Positions 25,482-36,160 of a stretch of DNA of 64,000 nucleotides are shown here, piece by piece. Every line of letters begins with the position of its first letter. Within the stretch, counting starts at the first letter, position 1. A program made the translations under genes and the position numbers. The notes under the pieces were generated by a model. That model worked only from the letters and a program-made list of their open reading frames with translations. It ran no database searches and was not told where the DNA came from. Source of the DNA: Poronia punctata (taxonomy: Eukaryota > Ascomycota > Sordariomycetes > Xylariales > Xylariaceae). Where the stretch lies: the NCBI GenBank assembly GCA_022579005.1, contig MU401470.1, forward strand, positions 1-64,000, written 5' to 3'.

Positions 25482-28400
25482 ATGCAAAGCCGCTCTCGGA
25501 GGGGCGAAACGCCCTCGATGGCCGCCAACGCCCGGGCGCGCACAACTTCCCGACCACCCCCATCCAGAGCTTCGAATTTGAGACAACCGATGCATCACGC
25601 CGCCGTCCTCGCTGCAAGAATCGATCGTAACGCCGCTCCGTCGCCGGCCGGATCCATAGCCTCCGTCGCGACTGCGGGGACGAAACGCAAGGAGCGCGAT
25701 TTTGAAGAGGATGACGGAATACAGGAAACCAACATTAACGTTGTGGTTCGTTGTCGAGGCCGGAACGAGAGGGAGGTGCGCGAGAATAGTGCTGTTGTCG
25801 TGTCCACCGAAGCTGCCAGGGGAAAGGTCGTTCAGCTGTCCATGGGACCAAGCGCTCTCAGTAACAAGACATATAACTTCGATCGTGTCTTCTCTCAAGC
25901 TGCCGACCAAAGGATGATTTACGAGGATGTCGTCCAACCTATTCTAGAAGAGGTACGTCGTCAAAAGGATCCCCCAATGGATACGTCGACTAATGTTGGA
26001 ACAGATGATGAGCGGCTATAACTGCACTATATTTGCCTACGGCCAGACAGGCACGGGAAAGACGTATACGATGTCGGGAGATATGGATGAGACTTTTGGC
26101 TTATTGTCCGATGCCGCCGGTATCATCCCCCGGGTGCTACATTCCTTGTTCAACAAGCTAGAGTCGGAGGATACCGAGAGTTTTGTGAAGTGCTCCTTCA
26201 TCGAGTTATACAACGAGGAGCTTCGGGATCTACTGTCAGCCGAGGAACATGCCAAGCTGAAGATATTCGACGACACATCCCGGAAGGGCCACGCCGCAAC
26301 TTTGGTGCAGGGTATGGAGGAAGCCCACATCAACAGCGCGTCAGAAGGCATCAAGCTGCTTCAGAACGGTAGTCTGAAGAGACAAGTTGCGTCCACCAAG
26401 TGCAACGATCTTAGCAGTCGAAGTCACACCGTGTTTACAATCACGGCTTGCATCAAGAGGACTGGTGAAGACGGGGAAGATTGGGTCACTGCAGGGAAGC
26501 TGAACCTGGTCGATCTTGCTGGAAGTGAAAACATTCAGCGATCTGGTGCAGAGAACAAGCGGGCAGCGGAGGCCGGTTTGATCAACAAGAGTCTGCTTAC
26601 TCTTGGGCGAGTCATCAACGCTTTGGTGGACCACAACTCCCATATTCCCTACCGAGAGTCCAAATTAACTCGGCTGCTCCAGGACTCCTTGGGCGGCCGT
26701 ACCAAGACTTGCATAATAGCCACGATTTCGCCGGCAAAGAGCAACCTGGAAGAGACAATATCGACGCTCGATTATGCCTTCAGAGCCAAAAACATCCGGA
26801 ACAAGCCTCAGGTCAACCAGATGATTAGAAAAGGAGCTTTACTCCGAGACTTCACTCAAGAGATCGAGAAGTTGAAGAGCGAACTGATAGCCACACGGCA
26901 AAGAAATGGCGTCTATCTGTCCAACGAAAGTTACGAAGAAATGGCGACAGTGAGCGAATCACGTCGCATACAAAACGAGGAACAGGCCGCCAAAATCGAA
27001 ACTCTCGAGTCGAATCTCCGAAACAAGGTACAAGAGCTCTTCTCGTGGACGTCGAACTTTATGGGCCTGAAAAAGGACCATGAGGCGACCAAACTCCTAC
27101 TGGACGACACCAAATGCGTTCTCGACCAGACCGAAGTCGTTTTGGAGGCGACGCGCAAGTCACTTGCTGAAGAGACTCTGCTTCGCGAGGCTCATCAAAG
27201 AACGGAAGAACAGATGCACGCCGTGGGGAACAAGCTCGTCAACACGTTGCAGAAGACTGTCAAACACGTCGGCGGCTTGCATGATAAGAACAGGAGGAAA
27301 TCCGATCTTCAAAGCATCAATCGGACCAACTGGGGGCTCGCCCAAGGGCATGTGTCTGATGTGACTTCTCTGGTGGAGAATCGGATCGAGGAGTTCCGGG
27401 CGGAACAGCAAGACCACTTACATAACATTTCACGGCGCATGCAAAGCTTTCTGGTGTCGGAGTTTGACGAGCTCTCATTAACTCGGGCATTCCTCGACCA
27501 GAACCTTGAGCTTTTCTTCGAATCAAAAGAGGAGCTACTGAGACGGAAGCAACAGTCCAAGGAGGATATGGACGGCGTCTTGGAGGAAATTAAAGAAGTC
27601 CGCGACCATATCAAAGAACGGGTTGGGGACAGTCTGAAGACGATCGCGACAGCGGCAGAGACTATATCACATGACATCCTCAGTGAACTGAGCACATTCC
27701 ACAATGTCTTGCACGCCTCCTATTCTTCTCTCGGAGAGGACTTCAAGGATGTCTTTGAGCAGTTGTTGAATCACAATGCTGCTCAGAAGAGAGAATCCGA
27801 CCTGCTGAGGGAGCAGTTACAGACCGCTACCGATACGGTTATCCAGTCCAATGCATCCATCGCGGCCCAGATACAAGATGCAATCAACCAGGAAAGAATA
27901 CAGGCTGCAAAGGAACGTCGCAACTTGTTAGCCCAAATCACCACGCTCATCAACTCCCAGGCAGAGGTGCAAGAGTCTCGACTGGCCAACAAGGCCACTT
28001 GGATCCAGCACAGCGTCCAGGGCAACACTACCATGTTGGAAGGCAGCATGACACAGTACAAGCGGGGGGTTGAGAGTTGGAATGCCCGCGAGGACCAATT
28101 CCTCGACGAAGTTGCTGCTACGCGTGACGGGTTGGAGACTAAGCTAAAATGCGATTGGAATGTAAGTTATCGATGTACCTTTTTCTCATTCACCACTCAT
28201 CTATCAAAACCGACATTAAATCTCGATGCTAACTTCAACTACCAGACTGCCAACACACATAGCGTATCCATCCAAGATACAACCAAGTCCGTCAACGCCG
28301 AGACTATCCGCGTCGTTTTCGAACAGAAGAAGGATCTAGACGACCAGATGACTTCCCTCGACGACTTTGTCACTCGCGCCCGCTCACAAAACGCCCAACA

Positions 28401-29241
28401 CCACGAACAACATACCCAATCGATGGACGAGCTCTCGAGTACAGTGGAATCCTCATACAGGAAGATTGGAAATCACTTCAACGAAAGCAATTGCCGCGTC
28501 GAGGAGATGGGATCAGACGTGGATAAAGAAGTCTACGCTGCCGAGGACGCGGTAGAGCCGCTTCTCGATACCATCTGTCGCCCCCTTGCCGATCTCCGCG
28601 ACGACATTTCCAACACTACGATCCAAGAATACCAACCCACGGGCGAGACACCACAAAAAGTGACCTACGACTACCCTACAGAACTTCCGCGCACGCAAGC
28701 ACATAGTTCCCTGCTTGCAAAATTCAATGGGGAACCTTCGCCTAGCAAGGCGTTTACTACTGCTGCTGCTGCTCCCATATTCGTCGATGCCGACCCCACA
28801 TTGTCGGAGAATCGATCACCCTCTCGGCCGGCATCCAACAGTACCAGTACCGACGAAGCGATGTCTCATCATCATCATCATCATCATAACGGACGAAATC
28901 CCTTGACTACAAGTCTTCGTGAACTACATCCGAATGTTAATAGCAATGCGAGCTTTGTTGACCATCACCACCACCACCGATCGAGCACCATACACGGTGT
29001 TGTCGAGGAAGATAGTATACCAGAGGACACGACGATGCCGCTGGTGAAGAAGAGTAGGACGACAAGCTCGACGAAAAGTAGTACTAGGATGAGTAGTAAA
29101 AAGACGTCGACACTTGGGGTCGGGGTCGGGGTCGAGGGACGCGAGAATTTGTTGCCGCCTCTTGCTACGGTCATTCCTGGGGGCGGAAAGGAGATTTTCT
29201 CGCAGAGTATTACGAGGAGGAAGAGTCCTAGGCTTAATTAA
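25482..29241 (+). CDS. bimC: Kinesin-5 (BimC/Cut7/Eg5) mitotic motor
   Basis: This is the plus-end-directed homotetrameric motor that slides antiparallel spindle microtubules. Three exons are proposed: 25482-25952, 26005-28161 and 28246-29241. The introns are 25953-26004 (gtacgt...acag) and 28162-28245 (gtaagt...gctaac...ccag). Spliced length is about 1207 aa. The motor domain begins at ~75 (NINVVVRCRGRN). The P-loop GQTGTGKT is at 170-177; switch I is NDLSSRSH and switch II is VDLAGSE. A long coiled-coil stalk follows. The diagnostic BimC box (TGETPQKVTYDYP) starts near residue 1008, with a TP site that is the Cdk1 target in this family. The second intron is a multiple of three, so retaining it would insert 28 residues. 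Two histidine runs (7 and 5) sit in the tail. An alternative start is the ATG 12 codons downstream. Confidence 0.96.
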
Positions 29242-29799
29242 TTAATTAAGGGGAATGAATGGATGTTTGGGGGGGTTTATAGGTGGTGTTTTGACCGGTT
29301 TGGTTTGTGGGCTTGGAGTTTGTTGGGGGGGAGGGATGGGCAGGTTAGGTTCGTTAATTGTTTGTGCTTGATACGATGGTTACTTACCTAGAGTAAACTA
29401 GATTATAAGCGTCTTGTTGATTGAAAAGATTGTTGTTGCCGCATGGGAGCTGGGTTGTATGGGATTGTTGAACCTGGTAGTCAAATCAAGTGTTATGGGG
29501 GTTCAAAATTACCTTTCTGGGCTTCTTATTTTTGCATTTTCGGAGGTGGTGATACGTCGTGTATGGTTGTCTTGCTGCGATAAAGCTATTGTAGAGGAGA
29601 GACATATGTCACTGTAGCATTCACTTGACTAGATCTAGATAGACATGTCACTTCATGATGGGTTGAATAGCACAAGTAAGACCATGTATGTCAAGTCATC
29701 AAGATACTTTTGTATGAAATATGTACTATAAAGCGCGATAACCATAACCATAACCACAACCACATAGAAGGAACAGTCTAACGTTGTAGTATATCATCT
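29242..29799. other. Convergent 3' flanks of kinesin-5 and UTP4
   Basis: It lies between two convergent genes. A 16-bp TTAATTAA-type palindrome (29233-29248) overlaps the kinesin stop codon and gives several stop codons in a row. Nothing else was seen. Confidence 0.5.
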
Positions 29800-32628
29800 T
29801 CATCGCTCCAACTCGCCGTCAGCAAAATACCTATCCGGCAGATCCATCTCGAACAAAGGTCTTTCGACAAGGGCAACCTCGAGAGTGTTTTGTTTGGACC
29901 CATCGTCGACTTGGTCAAGAGGTACGATTCCTAGAATCGGTCGGTATTTGAAAGTACACCAGAAAGCCGGCTTTTGTTTCGACGATGGCGGCGCCTCCTT
30001 GCGTTGTGTGCCTCGGAGAAGAGCCAATTCGCCTTGAATTTCGTCGTCCGAGTCGTCGTCGTCGTCGTTGACCTGGCTTGTTGAATCTTCTTCTTCTTCG
30101 TCATCGGCGATAGGTCCGTCGACGGCTAGTTCTTCCGATTTGCCACCTTGTGTGTGTCGTACTACTTTTGTAGGTCCGAGGGAACCTATTGCCATTCTAT
30201 TGCCGGCGCCGCTATCTGCTCCGCGTTTACGTTTTCTTGCGGGTGTTGCTGCTGTCGCTGCTACTGCTACCTCGGTTCCGGTCTTTGGCTCTTCCGCTGT
30301 GGTTGTTGGTTCCGGTAGGTCTTGGGATAAGTCGAGCATGAAGAGGTATGTATTTCCATATAACCATACTCTGTCGTCCGCCCAGATGGAGCCTTTCACA
30401 AGATCGCGAACGTCTCGAAACTCGGCGGGGAATCTGGATATCTGGTTCCGTCTAGACCATGCTGTAAGGGAACCTAGCGTCGGATGGATGAAGATCACCT
30501 GGGGTTTCGAGGTGACGGCCATTAATGTGTAGTCGTCCGGCTCGTCCGTATCCGTAGTCGTCGTCCCTGACGTAGAGGGGATGTGGTCGGAAAATGATAG
30601 GACAGTAGGGGCTGCCAGTAACATGGGAATCAATTGGGTGTTCGGGTTTTGTCTCCAACGAACATTACTCTCGTCCTCTGGCCCATCCTCACCGTCGTTT
30701 TCCGAGTCGCTGCTGTCGGAAGCCGCGTCATCGACTGTGTCGTCTTTTCCATTCTCTAGCTTCTTGGGTGGTTCACAGAGAATCCATGTGTCTATATAAC
30801 CTGCTATATCTGCGACGGCCAACATTCGACTATCTGGCGAAAAGGCTGCGAGCGTTATCGTTCTGTCGTATTGCCCAAGACCCCCTACGGCGATATATTT
30901 TGGTATTTGGCGTCTTATACGCTGTAAACGAACCGGCTTAGGATGGACCGTGGGTTTATGAGACGAGTCAGCCGTCTGCACTACGCGCAAGAGCAGCAAA
31001 TTGCCTCCAGCTTGCACGAGACACACCCACTGGCCGTTAGGGGATATCAGTGTCCGCGTAGCGCCGAGAGCAGCGACTTTCTCGTCCAGATCGATCTTTG
31101 ATATTTTGAGCTCGTCCCATCTTTTGCCATCTCGAGGTCTCAGGTGGAAGGCTTTGACGTCAGATGTGGTCGAAACCACCAACAACGATCCATCTTCACT
31201 GATCGATGCTGACGTGATATTGGCCTCGCCCCGTATCAGAACGCGTGCTAGAAGCTTCCGGTTCTTAGCAACGACCTGCTCGCCCTGTGTATTGTCCACT
31301 AGATCGCTCAATGAATGTGGCAAGCGCCAAATGGAAACTTCTCGGTCCCACCAACTGATGATTAATCGGCTTCTACGCGCACTCTGCAGAGGTGGCTCTT
31401 GTGGTAGTGCGGATAAAGCGCGGTGATTCTCGATTCCAGCCTTATGCAGGGGCATCACCACAGGCGTAGCATCGGGTCCTAAATCATCGTCAGTCTACCC
31501 GTCATATAACAGACAAGTCGGTCGAATCGGCTGTTGACGCACCTCCTGAAACCACTACGCTAAGTCCCTGGCCTTCAAATGAGGCCATCGTCTTGACGTC
31601 ATGCTGGTGAAGTCTCCTATGGAAGATCTTGGCCCATCTTGACCCGGATCCGGGCGTCTTTCTGTAAACGGCTGTCCGGCGATCCATGCCCCCAGATACG
31701 ATAGTCGCTCCGTCAGCGCTCGTAGTGAGGGAAAGTATGTCGGAGCTGTGTGCTTTGAGCCTTTGAGCTTGGGTGTAGGTTTTGCCATCCCATATCCGAA
31801 GCTCGCCGGTTGAATCACCAGAAACAATATCCCCTCCCTCGAGACACTTCACACACCAGGCAATGATTTCCTTAGTGCCACCAGCCAGATCCGAGCCCAA
31901 CGTCATTTTGGCCAGCGCGGTGCCGTTCCGCATGTCGTAAACGAGGATGCAACTCTGGGAGGTACCAACTACGACAACGTTGCGGCCTTTAAAGGCAATG
32001 CTGACCATCTTGGTTTTCTTGGACGGTGCCCTGGCCAAGACGCGCTCGTAACGGAGCCCACCATCGTCTATATCGTACAAGACAAGGCTGCCATCCATAG
32101 TGCCAGCAACAAGTTTCTTGCCCGTGTGATAAACCTTGGCCTTACTCTTATCACCATCCTTTTGGGGGACGATGAATGGCTGGACGCCGAGGCACCATAT
32201 GTCACCATGTGTGCCGCTTGATTGGTGCTTTGGGCACCCCTTCTCCAGATCCCACTCGGTGACGGTGCTCGAGTAGCCAAAGCTGAACAGCCTTAGGCGT
32301 CCAGCAATCTTCTTACCATCCTGAGTGATCTGTTCAGGTTCTGTCACCCATACTAACCCATCTGTCCGTACAGCGTGTTAGTCCGCAATAGGAATCGCGG
32401 TTTGTGAAGAAGGTGAAACTTGCCTACTGCGCGATCTTTGCCCCCTCGTATTATCGTCTCCTGGTGCCATGATCCGTTGAGAGGATTCCATATCTCGATA
32501 TCGCCCGAAGCGCGACCAATTGCCAAACGGATAGGGCCCGATTTCTTGGTGGCGACCGGCTGCGAAAAGGCAAGACAGTTTATGGGCGAAGAGTTGTACG
32601 GCACATATCTGATGCGATGGATATCCAT
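29800..32628 (-). CDS. utp4: UTP4 (Cirhin), WD40 subunit of the small-subunit processome
   Basis: Utp4 belongs to the t-UTP/UtpA subcomplex that starts 18S pre-rRNA processing in the nucleolus. Three exons are proposed: 32628-32424, 32361-31543 and 31478-29800, giving 900 aa. The start MDIHRIRYVPYNSSPINCLAFS and the block RLAIGRASGDIEIWNPLNGSW are family signatures. Intron 2 (31479-31542, gtgcgt...tttag) restores SVVVSGG-PDATPVVMPLH, a conserved junction. Intron 1 (32362-32423) reads gcaagt...acag, a GC-AG intron. It yields DRAVDGLVWVTEP, whereas the nearby GT would put a stop right after the junction. WD40 repeats cover most of the chain. A very acidic, disordered stretch (EEEEDSTSQVNDDDDDSDDE) lies near the C-terminus. 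Identity is secure; the exact GC-AG site is inferred from frame and family conservation. Confidence 0.93.
32362..32423 (-). other. Predicted GC-AG intron of UTP4
   Basis: The exon end GCAGTAG is followed by gcaagt. GC donors usually have exactly this strong flanking match (AG|gcaagt). The acceptor is acag. Splicing here gives the continuous family sequence; using the upstream GT gives ATG GGT TAG, a stop. Confidence 0.75.
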
Positions 32629-33365
32629 TGCCGCGACTGAGCAGGGCTGCGCCGGCGGCTACAGTTTATTGACGAAACTCCACTAATCCCTCCGTCGCGC
32701 GACCATCGATCGATGAAAATTATGTTGGGGCGATTATGGGGATGTGCCCTTTCTGTGAGTCTAGGTGTACGTTGAGGGTGAAATATAATACGTATATCGG
32801 CACTGTCACTTCAACTGAACCTGAGGTGATCCGCTCTTCGAGGTGCAATGAACTTTTTTTTAATTCTGCCAGGCCGAATACAGTTTACAGCGTAGACAAG
32901 ACCCCTGGCGTTTCCACCGCCCCACATTGACTAGTTTGACCGCCTACCAAATAGGGCTCGGTAGCATCGCACCCCCCATAAGGCTTGATTGGTACAAATG
33001 CAAAGGTAAATACAGTCTCCATGCTTTAAGATCTGAGTACCTACCTACGCTAGGGATGGCAGTGGCAGACAGGGAAAGAACACGAAGGAAATGCTATGCA
33101 TGTCAGACGGTGACTCTCGAAATCCTCTGCGATGTCCCCCACCACGTCCCCAGCAATGCTACGGGGCTTGGATGCTAACCCGCTGCTACTACATAAGCAA
33201 GTAGTCCGTGGAGAACCAAAAATAGTAGAGAAACGGTGAAAAAGCTCACCTCTAAAGTAGGGAAGACAGAAAGAATATATAAACAAATTTTCATATATAC
33301 GTGCATATAAGAAAAGGAGAAATTAGTGTTTTCAAGTCATCAGCTCATCGTACAAACAAAACAAC
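32629..33365. other. Divergent promoter region between UTP4 and the GrpB-family gene
   Basis: This 737-bp intergenic region is shared by two divergently transcribed genes. No specific binding site can be assigned with confidence. Confidence 0.4.
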
Positions 33366-33983
33366 ATGGCGACCGCATCAGATATAACAACCCTACTAGA
33401 GGACAACCTGGCCGACGTCGAAATAATCGCCAGAAGACCACAAAAGCCTCTCGAGATAGTCGACTACAATCCCGAATGGCCGTCCATGTTCGCAGAGGTC
33501 GAGAAGCGCATCAGAGACGCGCTAGGCGACCGTGCAGTTGTTATCCAGCACGTCGGCTCTACAAGCGTGCCGGGCTTGTCGGCCAAGGACATCATCGACG
33601 TGGACTTGGCCGTACCGGACCCGACGGACGAGGACTCGTACGTGCCCGCCCTCCAGGCCGCCGGGTTCAAGTTCCTGTTGCGCGAGCCCAAATGGCACCA
33701 ACATCGCTTGTTCTATATCGAGTCCCCCTATACCAATCTTCATGTTTTTGGACCGGACAGCTCGGAGATGGTAAGACATCGGATGTTCCGGGATTGGATG
33801 CGTGAACACCCGGGGGACCGCGAGTTGTACGTCGCTGCTAAGAAGAAGGCTGTCGAGGCGACGAATGCGGTGGGTGGAATCACGCAGCAGTATACCGATC
33901 ACAAAGAGCCTGTTATTTGGGAGATACTGGGTCGTATTTTCGAGGCACATGGACTGCTAAACTCTTCATCAGCAGCGGCTTAA
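33366..33983 (+). CDS. GrpB/UPF0157-family protein
   Basis: The 205-aa single-exon protein of the GrpB (UPF0157) family has a nucleotidyltransferase-like fold. Residues ~27-195 cover the domain: IVDYNPEWPSMFAEVEKRI at the start, then VIQHVGSTSVPGLSAKDIIDVDLAV. That block holds the GS and DxD-type acidic residues that define the family. The segment HRLFYIESPYTNLHVF and the closing ITQQYTDHKEPVIWEIL block are also typical. Family length is usually 170-200 aa, so the gene is intact. Family members are reported mainly as uncharacterised; fungal copies often arise from bacterial-like sources, and no cellular role is established. The start ATG at 33366 follows AACAAC and is the first in frame. Confidence 0.88.
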   Translation: MATASDITTLLEDNLADVEIIARRPQKPLEIVDYNPEWPSMFAEVEKRIRDALGDRAVVIQHVGSTSVPGLSAKDIIDVDLAVPDPTDEDSYVPALQAAGFKFLLREPKWHQHRLFYIESPYTNLHVFGPDSSEMVRHRMFRDWMREHPGDRELYVAAKKKAVEATNAVGGITQQYTDHKEPVIWEILGRIFEAHGLLNSSSAAA

Positions 33984-34636
33984 CTCAGCGGGAAGTTGGA
34001 TAAAGACTTATATTCAGTACCGTACCTACGGCATTCTCATCGCATCTCAACTGGGGCATTTCTGCTAGGCATGGCTTAGTTGACTACAACCTACTTTCTT
34101 CAATTTTTGTTCAAAATAGCGTTATGTGTAGGTAGAGCCCAATACCAGCCTCATTGATATGAACGCCATGCAGCCTTGGTCATAAAGCGGAATATTCCAT
34201 GATTAGCAACCCACAACCCAAGAAGCGCCCTAACTAACCACCTGCAGGTAGGTCGCTCCGGGAAAGGGAAACGGCTCGTTCTCCCCTTTTTTCTGGGACG
34301 GAAATGACATGGCTCCAACTTCCAAGCGACGCGGTGAAGACCAAAGACGAAATCAATACCAATGTCCCCCTGCACGGTTTTTGTAAGGCCCGTCCCGTTT
34401 TCTCATTTACCGACGTCATAATAGAGAAACATGCACGGTCCGGAATATAGCGATTCGGGTAACACATACGAATAGATGAAAAGTTGTCTCCCGTGCAAAA
34501 GGGGGCGAATTACAAAGCATCACACCAGAAGACCAGATCCTTATCTGACAAAGAAAGTACCTAAGCATTGTACGTGTAAAGATTCACCTTCCACATGACA
34601 AAAAGCAAAAAAAACAAAAAAGCAACGTAAAAATTA
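33984..34636. other. Intergenic stretch, no supported gene
   Basis: It lies between the GrpB-family gene and the initiator tRNA. The runs of T on the minus strand near 34597-34632 would end Pol III transcription of the tRNA. Nothing else was seen. Confidence 0.5.
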
Positions 34637-34708
34637 TAGCTAGCGATTGTTTCGATCAATCGACCTCCGGGTTATGAGCCCGGCGCTCTTCCACTGAGCT
34701 AGCTAGCT
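34637..34708 (-). tRNA. Initiator tRNA-Met (CAT)
   Basis: This is a 72-nt intronless cloverleaf. The acceptor AGCTAGC pairs fully with GCTAGCT; the D arm is GCTC/GAGC with loop AGTGGAA. The anticodon arm is CCGGG-CTCATAA-CCCGG and the T arm GATTG-ATCGAAA-CAATC. It has the eukaryotic initiator hallmarks: A1-U72 pair, three G-C pairs next to the anticodon loop, and a T loop beginning with A rather than T (A54 and A60). An elongator tRNA-Met would have TTC in the T loop. It starts translation by pairing with AUG in the ribosomal P site. A T5 terminator lies just downstream (minus strand). Confidence 0.93.
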
Positions 34709-34956
34709 AGCTTTTTTTTCTTTCCTGTCTTTTTTCTTGACTCGTGTGGAGCCAACTGACCATGTTGGTTTCTTGGTGTAGAACTCTACTTTTATACATA
34801 CCTCTCTCAATTGACTACTACCTTACCAACTTGAAATTTCCTTCGGGTCCAAGTGGTGTTATTGCTGTTGTTGTAGCGGAGGTCCGGTATTTTAACTACA
34901 GAGATACCTACTCCGCCCATCTACCCTTTTTCCCGACCCCTTCTAACCTAGAAACA

Positions 34957-35253
34957 TCACAACTTGGAATCCCTCACAACAACTTTCTCATCCCTAGCCC
35001 CTTTCTCAGAATCAGTCGGTACGCCAACACTCGTCTCGCTCTTCAGACTTGTGGGATCGCCTAGTTGTGTCGGGTTCGCCTTTGCCTTTTCCTTTAGCGT
35101 CGTCTTTCCTTCTCCTCTCGGCGGCTTGGATTTACTGTTGTTACTTTCGCTCGTTTCCGCTTCCAGGCTCACGGGGTCCCCTAGTTGGCTTGGGTTTGCA
35201 TCTTGGCCGTGATGGCGTTTCTCCACTGCTTTCTCGCGGAGCGTTTCGGGCAT
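34957..35253 (-). CDS. Small hydrophilic protein with two QLGDP repeats
   Basis: The 98-aa product starts at the ATG at 35253 (MPETLREKAVEKRHH); the open frame runs further upstream but without a better ATG. It is highly charged, with no signal peptide or membrane segment. Two copies of the motif NP(S/T)QLGDP(V/T)SL(E/K)xETS lie at ~19-36 and ~60-77, separated by a basic linker. Short proteins with this SQLGDPxSL repeat are common as uncharacterised Pezizomycotina proteins; no function is known to me. It lies about 250 bp downstream of the initiator tRNA, on the same strand. Confidence 0.6.
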   Translation of the reverse strand: MPETLREKAVEKRHHGQDANPSQLGDPVSLEAETSESNNSKSKPPRGEGKTTLKEKAKANPTQLGDPTSLKSETSVGVPTDSEKGARDEKVVVRDSKL

Positions 35254-36078
35254 CGTTGATAGGGACGGGAGGGGATGGTACGAGTACTTTAAAGTGATGT
35301 GATATTGTATCCCAAGTCGGCCCTTATTAGAAAGCACATAGGTCTATTCCTCCTACTATTTTAAAAAAAGAAAAAAATTGAAATAAAGAGAGTTTGAAAG
35401 GTGATATGAAATAGAAAACCTACTTACTTAGACTAACTAGTATAGCTCTTATCTTCTGTTGGTTCTGTCTTACAAGTTTACTAACATGACCTCATTGTCC
35501 CTTTTGTTTCCGGGTTATGTCATCTCTTAAAGTCAATGACGCTCATGGCTAAACTATCGGTGGTTCTGACTGAATCGTGGCTGGCTGGCATATGGAAGCC
35601 CAAGAATTAAGGCAGCTAACCTAACTCTTGATAACCTGAACCTAGCACGTCCACGTATCCAGCGGAAGCATTCACCTGCAAGGTTTACTATACAATACAT
35701 CGAAACGCTGAACGATTAGTAGGCGGGGTAAACAGTCTTGGTCTGCTCGTACTTTGACTCGTTCAAGTCCTAACTTGTGAGCCGTCGACATTGGGTAGGG
35801 GAGCATTTACTATATCTCCAACTATTCGAGATCAACGTTGATCTGGTTTTGATGATAGTTCTTTGCACTCCTTATTGCTTATAATAGGAACCGTGAGGCG
35901 GTTTAGTCTAACTTTGCCCTGTATTAGTCTATAGTAACAAAACGTAAAAGGGGGCCGAGCACTCGCCCAAACCCCCCGACACAGAAACAGAACGCCAAAC
36001 ACCCGCAGAATGGCAGAACTAAACAGGTCATTAATTCATGATATCTACAGTGTTTTGACATATGTACAAGGTTGTGCT
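35254..36078. other. Intergenic stretch, no supported gene
   Basis: No ORF or RNA gene was supported. A GTTCAAGTCC box-B-like string near 35762 has no matching cloverleaf around it. Confidence 0.5.
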
Positions 36079-36153
36079 CATGACCGCCAGGATTTGAACC
36101 TGAATCTGTAATAGGGAGACCTATTACCGCTTTACCGATTAAGCTACGGCTCC
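36079..36153 (-). tRNA. tRNA-like sequence with abnormal anticodon arm (probable tRNA pseudogene)
   Basis: It has a good Pol III box A (TAGCTTAATCGG) and box B (GGTTCAAATCC), a D stem GCTT/AAGC and a T arm TCAGG-TTCAAAT-CCTGG. The anticodon arm is GTAAT-(10 nt)-ATTAC, which folds further into an 8-bp hairpin with a TCTC loop. No normal 7-nt anticodon loop exists. In the acceptor (GGAGCCG against CGGTCAT), only the inner three pairs are Watson-Crick, and two outer positions do not pair. It ends 7 bp short of the stop codon of the neighbouring minus-strand gene, so that gene's 3' UTR would include it. It is either a decaying tRNA or a tRNA-derived element. Confidence 0.5.
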
Positions 36154-36160
36154 AGCCTTG

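Noticed and set aside
25188..25937. 249-codon minus-strand frame
   Set aside because: It is antisense to the kinesin-5 first exon, which has clear family homology.
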